NCBI GenBank assembly: GCA_913775315.1
Contig: CAJYIX010000025.1
Location: forward strand, 1 to 64,000
Origin: an uncultured Sphingomonas sp.
GTDB taxonomy: Bacteria; Pseudomonadota; Alphaproteobacteria; Sphingomonadales; Sphingomonadaceae
Direction of reading: 5' to 3'
Length of the DNA: 64,000 nucleotides
Part shown: piece by piece, positions 1-8,514 of the stretch
Layout: every line of letters begins with the position of its first letter
Numbering within the stretch: position 1 is the stretch's first letter
Made by a program: the position numbers and the translations under genes
Notes under the pieces: model-generated
Seen by the model: the letters and a program-made list of their open reading frames with translations, nothing else
The model's database searches: none
Told to the model about the DNA's origin: nothing

Positions 1-119
1 CAGTGGCACCGGCCGCAGCGGGCCGGGTCGGCGGCGGGCGAAGCCGCGCAGCCGTTCGGTCACGGTGCCGATCCGGTCGGACAGGCGCGCGATCGTCGTC
101 AGGTTCTCGCGCACCGCCG
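1..119. repeat. 119-bp exact inverted copy of 351-469
   Basis: Bases 1-119 are the perfect reverse complement of bases 351-469, checked base by base; the match stops at 120/350. The spacer between the arms is 231 bp. The second arm lies inside the coding sequence of the histidine kinase, so the first arm is kinase sequence in the wrong orientation. The likeliest explanation is a fold-back chimera at a contig end (amplification or assembly artefact) rather than a biological repeat. Any kinase start codon called inside 1-119 is therefore not real. Confidence 0.95.
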
Positions 120-889
120 AGTTGGAAGCCGCTGTCGCGACCCGCACCGCCGCGCTGACGCGCGAGATGGAAGAACGCGCATCTATCGAGGCTCGCGCCG
201 CCGAATTGCGAGAGGGCCTGCGCCAGGCCAACCGCCTCGCCACGCTCGGCCAGGTGACCGCCAGCGTCGCACACGAGACCGCGCAGCCGGTGGCGGCGAT
301 CCGCACCTATGCGCAGACCAGCGCGATGCTGCTCGACCGCGGCGACGCAGCGGCGGTGCGCGAGAACCTGACGACGATCGCGCGCCTGTCCGACCGGATC
401 GGCACCGTGACCGAACGGCTGCGCGGCTTCGCCCGCCGCCGACCCGGCCCGCTGCGGCCGGTGCCACTGGCCGAGGTGGTCGAGGGGGCGACGCTGATCC
501 TGCGCGAGCAGCTTCGCGCCGTCAGCTTTTCCGCGCCGGCGATCGACCCCGCGCTGCGGGTGATCGGCGGCCGCGTCCGGCTGGAACAGGTGCTCGTCAA
601 CCTAATGCAGAACGCGCTCGAAGCCTTGCGCGACCGCCCTGCCCCGCGATTGACGCTGTCGCTGGATGCCGGTCCCGAGCGTGTCGTCCTCACGGTCGAG
701 GACAACGGTCCGGGCGTCCCGCCCGACGTTGCCGAACGCCTCTTCACCCCCTTCGTCACCAGCCGCGCCGAGGGGCTCGGCCTTGGCCTCGTCATCGCGC
801 AGGATATCATGATCGAGGTGGGCGGCTCGCTCCGCCACATCGCGGGCGAGGCGGGCGCCCGGTTCGCGATCGAGATGGTGTGCGCATGA
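120..889 (+). CDS. C4-dicarboxylate sensor kinase, DctB-like, C-terminal part only
   Basis: This is the cytoplasmic end of a sensor histidine kinase. It has a short coiled linker, an H-box SVAHETAQPVAAI with the phospho-accepting His codon at 272-274, an N-box (VNLMQNALEAL), a G1 box (VEDNGPGVP) and a G2 box (GLGLGLVIA). The catalytic domain looks intact. DctB-type H-boxes usually read AHEINQPLAAI; here Thr-Ala replaces Ile-Asn. The N-terminal sensor and membrane segments are absent because authentic sequence begins only at about 120, after the inverted duplication. The stop overlaps the start of the response regulator (ATGA), the usual dctBD arrangement. The ligand cannot be told from this part. 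Confidence 0.85.
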
Positions 890-2145
890 CAGATCCCGCC
901 CCCGTCGCGCTGGTCGACGACGACGACGACCTGCGCACCGCGACCGCACAGCTCCTCTCGCTGGCGGGGCACGAGGTGCGACAATTCCCCGCGGCAGAGC
1001 CCGCGCTCGCCGCGCTCGGCCGCGATTTCGCCGGTGTGGTCGTGACCGATATCCGCATGCCCGGCATGTCGGGGCTTGAGCTGTTCCGCACGCTCCATGC
1101 GCGCGACGCCGAGCTGCCGGTGATCCTCGTCACCGGGCACGGCGACGTCGACATGGCGGTGTCGGCGATCAAGGCGGGCGCCTGGGACTTTCTCACCAAG
1201 CCGTTCGGCCCCAACGCGCTGCTCGCCGCCGTCACCCGCGCTGGTGCGACGCGGACGCTGTCGATCGAGAACCGGCGCCTGCGTGCGCTCGCCGAAGCGT
1301 CGGCGGGCGAGGAACTGATCGGGCGCAGCCCGGCGATTGCGCGGCTGCGCGCTACCCTTCCGACGCTGGCCGATGCCGATCTCGATATCGTGATCGAGGG
1401 GGCGACGGGCACGGGCAAGCAACTGGTCGCCCGGCTGATCCACCGGGCGGGCAAGCGCGGACGCCATCGCTTCGCGGTCGTCGATTGCGCGGCGATCGGC
1501 GGAATTGACGCGCTGTTCGAGGCCCGCGGCCCGATCGCGGGCGCCGACCGCGGCACGCTGTTCCTCGACAATCTCGACCGCGCGAGCGCCGCGCTTCAGC
1601 ACCGCCTCGCCGAGTTCGCCGAGCGCCGCGCCGTCGCGCTGGCGACGCGCGACCCGGTCGCCGTCGACGTTCGCATCGTCGCCGCGATCGACGAGGGGGC
1701 GCGGCAGCGGATTGAGCCAGCGCTCTATCACCGGCTTGCGGCCGTGACGCTACGCTTGCCGCTGCTGGCCGAGCGAGCCGACGACGTGCCATTGCTGGCC
1801 GCGCATTTCCTTACGTCGATCGCCGCCGCCCGCCGACGCCCCCCTCCGCCGATGGCGGCCGCCGCCGCCATGCTCGCGCGGCGCGACTGGCCGGGGAACG
1901 TCCGTGAGCTCGAAATGGCGGCCGATCGCCTAGTCCTCGGCCTCGACGATGCGGACGAGCCGGCGGCTGGCGACCTTCCGCTGCCCGACCGCGTCCGCGC
2001 GTTCGAACGGGCCGCGATCGAGGATGCGGTGCGGCGCGCGGGGGGCGAGGTGGCCGCCGCCACCCGGCTGCTCGGTATTCCGCGAGAAACCTTCTATTAC
2101 CGAGTGAAGCGCCTCGGCATCGACCTCAAGGGCCTGCGCGGCTAG
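886..2145 (+). CDS. NtrC/DctD-family response regulator with degenerate AAA+ domain
   Basis: A 419-residue regulator. The receiver domain (about 1-120) has the acidic cluster D11-D15, phospho-acceptor D55 (TDIRMPGMSG), T84 and K105. The AAA+ domain (about 140-350) keeps a Walker A motif (GATGTGK, 172-178) and the WPGNVREL sensor II segment. It lacks the GAFTGA loop that contacts sigma-54, and Walker B reads LFLDN where the family has LFLDE. The C-terminus holds a Fis-type HTH ending FYYRVKRLGI. The start is the ATG overlapping the kinase stop. The domain order is that of DctD, but sigma-54 activation by the normal route looks impossible. It may act with sigma-70 polymerase or as a repressor. 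Confidence 0.88.
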   Translation: MTDPAPVALVDDDDDLRTATAQLLSLAGHEVRQFPAAEPALAALGRDFAGVVVTDIRMPGMSGLELFRTLHARDAELPVILVTGHGDVDMAVSAIKAGAWDFLTKPFGPNALLAAVTRAGATRTLSIENRRLRALAEASAGEELIGRSPAIARLRATLPTLADADLDIVIEGATGTGKQLVARLIHRAGKRGRHRFAVVDCAAIGGIDALFEARGPIAGADRGTLFLDNLDRASAALQHRLAEFAERRAVALATRDPVAVDVRIVAAIDEGARQRIEPALYHRLAAVTLRLPLLAERADDVPLLAAHFLTSIAAARRRPPPPMAAAAAMLARRDWPGNVRELEMAADRLVLGLDDADEPAAGDLPLPDRVRAFERAAIEDAVRRAGGEVAAATRLLGIPRETFYYRVKRLGIDLKGLRG

Positions 2146-2779
2146 TCTTGTCGGCACGCGCCGAGGCGATCGCCTTGCGCAGCGTGGGCAGGTCGACGGC
2201 GCCCGGGATCAGATAGCGCCCGACCAGCATCGCCGGCGTCCCGGTCAGGCCCATCGCCCGCGCATAGCCGCGCGTCCGCGCGATGACGCCCTCGATCTCG
2301 CCCGCATGGCGATTCTCGTCGGCCTTCAGCCGCTTCCAGTCAACGCCGGCGCGCGCCGCCGCCGCCCGGATCGCCGCGCTGTCGATCCGCCCCTGCGTCG
2401 CCATCAGCGCGTCATTGAACGCCGCGTGCCGGCCCTGATAATTCGCCGCGATCGCCGTCCGCGCCGCCTCGACCGACGGCGCGCCGAAGATCGGCCAATC
2501 GCGATAGACGATGCGCAGGCGCCGGTCCTCGCGCTTGAGCTGCTCGATCGCCGGATGGATACGGCGGCAATAGGGGCATTGATAGTCTGAGAAGACGACC
2601 AGCGTGACGTCGGCCCCCTTCGGCGCCACGGCAGGGGCGACCGGATCGCCCGCAATCTCGCGCCGGACCGCAGCAGCCTCTCCCGCGCGGCGCGTGTCCC
2701 CCGCCTCCTCCAGCGACTGCGCCGCGAGCGGCAGCGCGGCGGCACCGAGTAGAGCGACGGTGAGAAGAACGGATTTCAA
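2126..2779 (-). CDS. DsbA-family thiol:disulfide oxidoreductase, periplasmic
   Basis: A protein of about 217 residues. It has a signal peptide (MKSVLLTVALLGAAALPLAAQ), a thioredoxin-fold segment with the catalytic pair C68-P-Y-C71 in SDYQCPYC, an inserted helical domain and the cis-proline loop GTPAML (T181-P182). This is the DsbA/ScsC-like 'DSBA thioredoxin domain' family, which makes or reshuffles disulfides in exported proteins. The start is inferred as TTG at 2779 because the signal peptide begins there and upstream codons run into a tRNA gene. The 3' end overlaps the end of the convergent response-regulator gene by 20 bp. Confidence 0.85.
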   Translation of the reverse strand: MKSVLLTVALLGAAALPLAAQSLEEAGDTRRAGEAAAVRREIAGDPVAPAVAPKGADVTLVVFSDYQCPYCRRIHPAIEQLKREDRRLRIVYRDWPIFGAPSVEAARTAIAANYQGRHAAFNDALMATQGRIDSAAIRAAAARAGVDWKRLKADENRHAGEIEGVIARTRGYARAMGLTGTPAMLVGRYLIPGAVDLPTLRKAIASARADKTSRAGP

Positions 2780-2974
2780 GGCTGGGTCACCATTGCGGTT
2801 TGGAGGGCAAATCCGGCGACGAGATCGAACACCCGTCTGGCGACGCTCGATCGGATCGCCAGCGCCTTCGCCCGAACGGCTGCCCCTGTACAGACCGAAC
2901 GGGTAGCTGTCGCTCCCGAACTGAGTCCGCCGGTTTGACGCGCGCCACTTTTGGTCTAAGGCCCGCCCCACGGT

Positions 2975-3051
<77 letters not shown>

Positions 3052-3280
3052 ATAGATCAAGCACTTAGCTATAACGTGTTTCGCCCGGCTCACGCCGCCG
3101 CGACTCCGGCGGGAGCTGGTAGCGATCAAGAGCTACGGTCTCCGTTATCCGCTCGAGCGGTTCTCCTCCCAGGATCAGGGCTCATCGCCGTCTAGACGCG
3201 CTTGGGGACAGGCGGCTTGTCCTGCCGATACTGCTGTACGATTTCGGCAACGCGTTATCGCTGTCTGCTCAAGCTGCCGC

Positions 3281-4252
3281 TCAGAAAACGGCGTGGTCGC
3301 CGCGCTCGGCGGCCGCCTCGCCGCTGATGAGCTGCGCGTAGTAATCGAAGAGGGTTTCGGTCCCGCTGGCGGGGGTAGCGTTCGCGTCGTACGATCCGGT
3401 TCGCGGATCAAGAACCAGCATGGACTCGGTCGCGTAATAGCGGCCGATACGAGCAAGCTCGGCCTTTGCCGCGAGCGACGGCAATAGACGGCCCGACATG
3501 CTCAGCACCGTGATGATCGCATCCAGCAACCATAGCGGCACCTGCCTGAAGCGCGGCTGGCGCCCGAGCAGGGCGAAGAGACGCTCGCCCTGTTCGCGGG
3601 GCGTAATCGCATCCCCCGGGCCGCCAATCGAAAGCACGCGATTGCGCCGGCTTTCATCGTCCAGGCAGTCTGCCAGATAGATTGCGAGATCGCGGTCGCT
3701 GATGGGCTTGCACGCGGTCAGGGTGCCGTCGCCGAAGACGAGGAACGGCTTGCCCCGCCTGACCCGCTCCACCTGTCCCGAGAGCGACTTGAAGAACGCC
3801 GTGGGCCGGACGATCGTATAGTCAAGCCCGGACGCGATCAACAGGTCCTCGAACGCCAGTTTGGCCTGCTGAAAGGCCAGCACCGGCTTTTGCACGCAGA
3901 TCGCGGAGAGCAGGACCATCTGCCTCACGCCGGCCGCGCGAGCGACCTGCAACGCGCCGACATGCGCGCGATAGTCGATCGCCCAGGCCTCTTCCGGCGA
4001 GCCGGTGCGCGAGGCGAGGCACGAGACCAGGGCGTCGAAATGCTCGCCCCGGATCCCGTCGTTCGAGAGCGACGACGGATCGGTAACATCGCCGACGCGG
4101 ATCGTCGCACCCGGCAGCAGTTCGGCATCGCGACCGCCGCCGCGTTGCCGGATGAAGCAGACGACCTCGTGCCCGCGCGACACGAGTTCGCGCACCGTCG
4201 CGCGACCGATCGTCCCAGTGCCGCCAAGTACGAGGATGCGCGCCGAAGCCAT
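3281..4252 (-). CDS. bciA: divinyl (bacterio)chlorophyllide 8-vinyl reductase, BciA type
   Basis: A 323-residue short-chain/NmrA-like Rossmann protein. It has the NAD(P) motif G10-GTGTI-G16, followed by segments I recognise from BciA enzymes: SCLASRTG, MVLLSAICVQKP, PTAFFKSLSGQVERV and FGDGTLTACKPISD. BciA reduces the C8 vinyl group of divinyl chlorophyllide with NADPH during (bacterio)chlorophyll synthesis. No other photosynthesis gene is in the window, so this copy sits outside a photosynthesis cluster here. About 180 bp without an obvious gene separate it from the upstream regulator. A general NAD-dependent epimerase is the alternative, but the family-specific stretches make BciA much more likely. 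Confidence 0.85.
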   Translation of the reverse strand: MASARILVLGGTGTIGRATVRELVSRGHEVVCFIRQRGGGRDAELLPGATIRVGDVTDPSSLSNDGIRGEHFDALVSCLASRTGSPEEAWAIDYRAHVGALQVARAAGVRQMVLLSAICVQKPVLAFQQAKLAFEDLLIASGLDYTIVRPTAFFKSLSGQVERVRRGKPFLVFGDGTLTACKPISDRDLAIYLADCLDDESRRNRVLSIGGPGDAITPREQGERLFALLGRQPRFRQVPLWLLDAIITVLSMSGRLLPSLAAKAELARIGRYYATESMLVLDPRTGSYDANATPASGTETLFDYYAQLISGEAAAERGDHAVF

Positions 4253-4435
4253 GGGTGCGTCCTTCGACGAGTTTCAGGCGCTGTACCGGCCGGGATCGTC
4301 GCGCCCGCCGATCCGTATATCCTCGATAGAGATTTGCGGCGTCGTGTCGACGCCCTGATCCCCTCGACGGCGCGCGAACGCAGGATTTCGTCGTCGGATG
4401 CCATTCGCCGACCCTCGGCCATGCGGGCGACGCTT

Positions 4436-5158
4436 TCACGACGAAGTCCCCGCCTCCTTCTCCTTCCGCTTCCACTCCTCGGTCCGCAGGACGACATATT
4501 CCCGAAGCAGTTGCACCCGGCGGGGACGAAAGCTCTGCCCGCCCCTTTCCAGCGCTTCGATCCGCGCCACCTCGAACGTGCGATGGGCCTCGCGGAGCAA
4601 GCACCATCCGACGAGCATCAGCGTCGTCGGGCTATAGGACATGCCGAGCGGCAGGATCTCACGCTCGGTCCGTCGCCCCTTCGCGTCCCGATAGGCGATG
4701 CGGACGCTGAACTCGTTCCAGCAGGCTTCACGCAACAGATCGAGGTCGATCGTGATGGCGGCGCGCGGCTCCGGCGGACGCCACGATCGCATCGTCGCAT
4801 GCGCGGCCTGCCGCGCCTGCCGGTCGGGCAAGGTCGCGACGATCCGCGCCAGCGCATTGCGCCCCGCCGTCGCCAGCGCCTCGTCGCCGAAGGCGCCTAG
4901 GCTTGCAGCCCCGAGCATCAGCGCCTCGATTTCCAGCCGGGAGAAGCTCTGCGGCGGCAAGGCCGGGTCCTCGGTCAGCGTGTAGCCGTAGCCAGCCGTC
5001 CCGTCGATCAGCACACCACCGGCGCGCAGCGTGGCGATGTCGCGATAGAGCTGCCGCGTCGAAATCTCCGTTTCCGCGGCGAGGCGCGTCGCCGTCACCG
5101 GCTTGGGAAGGCGTCGCAGCGCATCGAGCAACCGCATCAGTCGATCGGATCGTGCCAT
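4436..5158 (-). CDS. YafY-type HTH/WYL-domain transcriptional regulator
   Basis: A 240-residue protein. It has an N-terminal DeoR/HTH-11 winged helix (about 1-60, TRLAAETEISTRQLYRDIATL) and a C-terminal WYL-type domain (about 135-230, with VRIAYRDAKGRRTEREILPLG and a weakly kept WYL core). Such proteins sense a small ligand through the WYL domain. It is transcribed divergently from the glutathione S-transferase gene, with 69 bp between the starts, so control of that gene and of itself is the obvious guess. The ligand is unknown. Confidence 0.85.
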   Translation of the reverse strand: MARSDRLMRLLDALRRLPKPVTATRLAAETEISTRQLYRDIATLRAGGVLIDGTAGYGYTLTEDPALPPQSFSRLEIEALMLGAASLGAFGDEALATAGRNALARIVATLPDRQARQAAHATMRSWRPPEPRAAITIDLDLLREACWNEFSVRIAYRDAKGRRTEREILPLGMSYSPTTLMLVGWCLLREAHRTFEVARIEALERGGQSFRPRRVQLLREYVVLRTEEWKRKEKEAGTSS

Positions 5159-5227
5159 CCCTGCTGCCCGAAACTGTCAGGAACCCCTCGGTAAATGGCC
5201 GGCGTCATCCAACGCAAGGAGCAATCG

Positions 5228-5797
5228 ATGCGCACCCTCTATTACTCGCCCAATTCCCGGTCCGACACGGTCGTCACGCTCGTCCGGATGCTCGGTATCG
5301 ACATCGAGATGCGCGAGGTGACCATCGCGCGACAGGACGGGTCAGGCAGCCCTGATCCCGACAATCCGCACCCGGAAGGCAAGGTGCCCTATCTGACCGA
5401 CGGCAACGATGCGGTGCGCGAGCGCGGCGCGATCATGCTCTACCTGACCGACGCCTATCCCGATGCCGGGCTCGGGCCGCTGCCCGGCGAGGCGGGGCGC
5501 GGCGCCTATCTGTCGTGGCTATTCTACTATCAGGGCGTCATCGAACCGCTGCTGATCCTGAAATGGGCGAACGTCGGCCATCCCGCGATCACTGCAGGCC
5601 TGCGCGACTTCGATACGATGATCGAACGTCTGGCCGAACCGCTCCGCCAAGGGCCGTGGCTGCTTGGCGACCGTTTCTCCGCCGCCGATATGCTGTGCAG
5701 TTCGCCGTTCTTCTGGTTCGCCGACATGATGCCCGCCGATCCGGCGATCCGCGACTGGGTGACGCGGTGCGCCGAACGGATGGGCAACGGGAAGTAG
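5228..5797 (+). CDS. glutathione S-transferase family protein
   Basis: A 189-residue cytosolic GST. The thioredoxin-like N-terminal domain starts MRTLYYSPNSRSDTV and contains the GKVPYL cis-proline loop and the R-ERGAI segment that corresponds to the glutathione-binding ESxAI. The all-helical C-terminal domain includes LLGDRFSAADM, the GST N-capping motif. The start at 5228 is chosen because AAGGAG lies at the right distance upstream; an in-frame ATG 33 bp earlier has no ribosome site. It is divergent from the WYL regulator. The substrate is unknown; detoxification or thiol conjugation is expected. Confidence 0.85.
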   Translation: MRTLYYSPNSRSDTVVTLVRMLGIDIEMREVTIARQDGSGSPDPDNPHPEGKVPYLTDGNDAVRERGAIMLYLTDAYPDAGLGPLPGEAGRGAYLSWLFYYQGVIEPLLILKWANVGHPAITAGLRDFDTMIERLAEPLRQGPWLLGDRFSAADMLCSSPFFWFADMMPADPAIRDWVTRCAERMGNGK

Positions 5798-5837
5798 GGC
5801 GAGGTCAGCCTAAAGTAACGGGACGGCGCTGGCCTGG

Positions 5838-5858
5838 AACCGCCTTCGATCGGCGGTT
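5838..5858. terminator. hairpin between convergent genes
   Basis: AACCGCC and GGCGGTT form a perfect 7-bp stem around a 7-base loop. It lies in the 98-bp gap between the convergent GST and CLC genes. There is no strong T-run, so this is only a candidate bidirectional terminator. Confidence 0.4.
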
Positions 5859-5895
5859 GGAACATACCGCCGATCGATCAGCCGCCGCTTGCCCT

Positions 5896-7224
5896 TCAGC
5901 GCCCGTCACGACGCGGATCATCGTCCACCTCGCCAGGCGGCGTGAGGAAGCCCTTTGCCAGCGCGTGGTAGAGGCGTTCCTTGCAGGCGACCTGCGCAAC
6001 GCCGTCGGCGATCAGAGCCGAGGCGAGGAGCGGCATCATCAGGCCGCGGCTCGCGGTCGTCTCGGCGATGACGATGACCGCGGTCAGCGGCGCGCGCACG
6101 ACGCCGGTGAAATAGGCGACCATGCCCAGCAGCACGACCGCGCCGGGCGGATAGGCGGGGAAAAGCTCGCGCAGCATCGCGCCGAGACCGGCACCCACCG
6201 ACAGCGACGGCGCGAAGATGCCGCCGGGCATGCCCGACACCGCCGTCGCCAGCGTGCTCGCGAACTTCGCCGCGCCGAACCAGACAGGCACCTCCGCCCC
6301 GGTAATGATGCCGCGCGCGGCACCATAGCCCGTGCCCCAGGTCAGGCCGGTCGCGACGCCGATCGCCGCGACGACCAGTCCCAGCATGCCGGCAAACACC
6401 GCGGGCCGTCGCTTGATCGCCGCCAGCGGCGCCCAGCGCACGCGCCCTGCGCCGATGACGAGGCGCGAGAACAGCGCACCTGCCAGCCCACCCGCGATCC
6501 CCGCGACGGGGGCCGCCAGCAGCGTCTCGCGCACGCTCAGCGTCTGTCGCATCACGCCGAAATAGACGTAATCGCCCGACAGGCCGAGGCTGACCATCCC
6601 CGCGATCAGCACCGCCGTCATGACGAGGAGCGTCATCCGCTGCTCATAGGCGGCGGCGAGTTCCTCGATCGCGAAGGCGACGCCCGCCAGCGGGGTGTTG
6701 AACGCGCCCGCCACCCCCGCCGCGCCGCCGGCGATGAACACCGAGGCACGCAGCGGCACCGCGAGTAGGCGGTGGGCATAGCCCATGATTGACGCGGCGA
6801 CCTGGACCGTCGGTCCCTCCCGCCCGGTCGAGGCACCGACCAGCAGCGTGCCGACCGTCAGCACGAGCTTGACCGAAACCGTCCTGAGCGAGACGAGGCC
6901 GGTCATCGCGTGATCGGGGTCGCGCGTCGCCGCCATCACCTGGGGGATGCCCGATCCGCGAGCTCCCGGCGCGAGGCGCGCGGTCAGCCAGGCGATCGCG
7001 GCGAAGCCGGCGGGCGTCACGATCAGCGGCGCCCACCACCACCGGGCGGCAAGCGCGGCGAACGCCTCCCCCGCCCGGTCGGCAGCGGCAGCGAAGGCAA
7101 GCGCGACGAGGCCGATGAGTACCGCACCACCAAGGATCGCGGTCCGGCGCCGCCAGACCGGGGCGGTCGGCCCATGCCGCTTTAGCGCGACCCGCGCCTG
7201 GCGAAGGGTCGGTCCCCGCATCAT
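5896..7224 (-). CDS. CLC-type chloride channel / H+-Cl- antiporter
   Basis: A protein of about 442 residues with roughly ten or more hydrophobic segments and the CLC signatures: GSGIP, GREGPT with the gating glutamate, and GIFAPSLSVGAGLG. AFNTPLAGVAFAIEE includes the intracellular glutamate used for proton transfer in antiporters such as ClC-ec1. These two glutamates favour an antiporter over a channel. The start is taken as the ATG-ATG at 7224/7221; the frame upstream of it runs into a tRNA gene and is not protein-like. There is no C-terminal CBS domain. It is a monocistronic gene facing the GST gene. Confidence 0.9.
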   Translation of the reverse strand: MMRGPTLRQARVALKRHGPTAPVWRRRTAILGGAVLIGLVALAFAAAADRAGEAFAALAARWWWAPLIVTPAGFAAIAWLTARLAPGARGSGIPQVMAATRDPDHAMTGLVSLRTVSVKLVLTVGTLLVGASTGREGPTVQVAASIMGYAHRLLAVPLRASVFIAGGAAGVAGAFNTPLAGVAFAIEELAAAYEQRMTLLVMTAVLIAGMVSLGLSGDYVYFGVMRQTLSVRETLLAAPVAGIAGGLAGALFSRLVIGAGRVRWAPLAAIKRRPAVFAGMLGLVVAAIGVATGLTWGTGYGAARGIITGAEVPVWFGAAKFASTLATAVSGMPGGIFAPSLSVGAGLGAMLRELFPAYPPGAVVLLGMVAYFTGVVRAPLTAVIVIAETTASRGLMMPLLASALIADGVAQVACKERLYHALAKGFLTPPGEVDDDPRRDGR

Positions 7225-7362
7225 GCTAGAGCGTGCCCGGCCGGCGAGCGGTGCGCGCCGACCGGCCGCATCGAGACAATCGCGCGACGTCGTTCGCGGT
7301 CGGCACGGCCAGTGATCCTCCTGGTAGGGCCAAGCCGACCGCCGGCGGACCGAACGAAATGC

Positions 7363-7438
7363 TGGTGGGCCCGGCAGGACTCGAACCCGCAACCTAGCCG
7401 TTATGAGCGGCCAGCTCTAACCATTGAGCTACAGGCCC
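7363..7438 (-). tRNA. tRNA with CAT anticodon, probably tRNA-Ile2 (lysidine type)
   Basis: A 76-nt cloverleaf read on the minus strand. The acceptor GGGCCTG pairs with CGGGCCC, with one G-U. The D-arm is TAGCTCAATGGTTAGAGC, the anticodon loop CTCATAA, the T-arm GGGTTCGAGTCC, and the encoded 3' end ACCA. A CAT anticodon can be elongator Met or Ile2. The short D-loop and GGGCC acceptor resemble ileX-type tRNA-Ile2, whose wobble C is changed to lysidine by TilS. The assignment to Ile2 is inference. Confidence 0.85.
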
Positions 7439-7462
7439 CCAGCGCCTCTCGCCTAGCCGACC

Positions 7463-8491
7463 TTACGCGGCGACGGCAAGCGGGGGTGTCATGGCGGCGA
7501 CGACGAGATCGGCCTCGCTCGCCGGACGGACGCCGTGATGGTCGAGGCGGTCGAGCACCGCGTCCCACCATGCGTGAAAGCGTGCAAGATCGTCGGCGTT
7601 ACGGACGTACGGCGTCATCCCCGGAACGATCGTCGGCGAGTGGAAGGAGAAATTGAGAAGCTGAACCCCGTCCGCGACCGCGCGGTCGATCGCGCGCAGC
7701 GCCTCGGCCAGCGGCATCTCCTCGGGCGTCAGCGCGATCCGGTCGAGTAGGCCCAGCCGCGAGGCGACGCCGCGCCCCCGCGGCAGGCGATCGAACAGGT
7801 CGTAGAGCGCGGCGCCCCCCGCCCGCATCGCGCCCAGCCAGACCGTCGTCAGCGGCAGTTCGAGCAGCGCCCCGCCGGGTCCGGCGCGAAAGGCGTGATT
7901 GCCGACGTGCCGGAAATCGGGCCCGCCCTCGCCCGTGTAGCAGAAGCCCGATCGCATCGAGCTGTCGATCACATAGCCCCGCTCGGCGAGCAGCCCCAGC
8001 GTGGACGGGCCCATGCCGTAGCGCCCGGCGCGGAACATCCGCGGGAGACGCCCGAACCCCGCCTCGATCGCCGCGCCCAGCGCGTCGAGCTTGGCCCCCT
8101 CCAGCGCGGGCGACAGATTGCCGGCAAAGCTGTGCGGGCGGCTGACGACCTCCTCATGTGGGGGCGTGACCCAGGGGTGGAGGTGCGCGCCGACCGCGCT
8201 CACCCCATCCTCAAGCAGCCGTGCGATCGTGTCCGCGGCCTCCGGCGTCGAGGCGACGGGATAGTCGGTCAAGTAGGTGAGCGGCACGCCGCGATCGGCG
8301 AAGCGGCGGTGCATCGCCGGCAGGGCGCGAATGGCCGTCACCGCTGTCGCCTGTCGGTCGAAAGCGGCGTTCCAGTCGAACTCCTCCTCGGTATCGATGC
8401 AGATGGCGAAGCGCGTGCCGAACCCGGCGGGCCAGCGATAGCGGGGGCCGGTCGGCGGTGCGACGGCGGCGGGCCAGGAAGCGGTCGACAT
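7463..8491 (-). CDS. polysaccharide deacetylase-family protein (WalW-like)
   Basis: A 342-residue NodB-fold hydrolase. Near the N-terminus is IDTEEEFDW with the candidate catalytic/metal Asp D33, and GAHLHPW provides two metal-type histidines (H103, H105). Later motifs include FRAGRYGMG and a C-terminal FHSPT. Members of this subgroup usually lie in sugar or exopolysaccharide loci and remove N-acetyl groups from glycans. Here it stands alone between a tRNA and a kinase gene. No signal peptide is visible, so the protein is probably cytoplasmic. Confidence 0.8.
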   Translation of the reverse strand: MSTASWPAAVAPPTGPRYRWPAGFGTRFAICIDTEEEFDWNAAFDRQATAVTAIRALPAMHRRFADRGVPLTYLTDYPVASTPEAADTIARLLEDGVSAVGAHLHPWVTPPHEEVVSRPHSFAGNLSPALEGAKLDALGAAIEAGFGRLPRMFRAGRYGMGPSTLGLLAERGYVIDSSMRSGFCYTGEGGPDFRHVGNHAFRAGPGGALLELPLTTVWLGAMRAGGAALYDLFDRLPRGRGVASRLGLLDRIALTPEEMPLAEALRAIDRAVADGVQLLNFSFHSPTIVPGMTPYVRNADDLARFHAWWDAVLDRLDHHGVRPASEADLVVAAMTPPLAVAA

Positions 8492-8514
8492 GGCCCCGCC
8501 CTATCGCACCCACA

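Noticed and set aside
307-1731. Minus-strand frame repeating a stretch of the same residues as the plus-strand kinase start
   Set aside because: The shared residues come from the 119-bp inverted duplication; the frame is opposite the two-component genes and not coding.
7225-7392. N-terminal extension of the CLC protein into the tRNA at 7363-7438
   Set aside because: Arg/Pro-rich, overlaps the tRNA, and the family N-terminus fits the ATG pair at 7224/7221.
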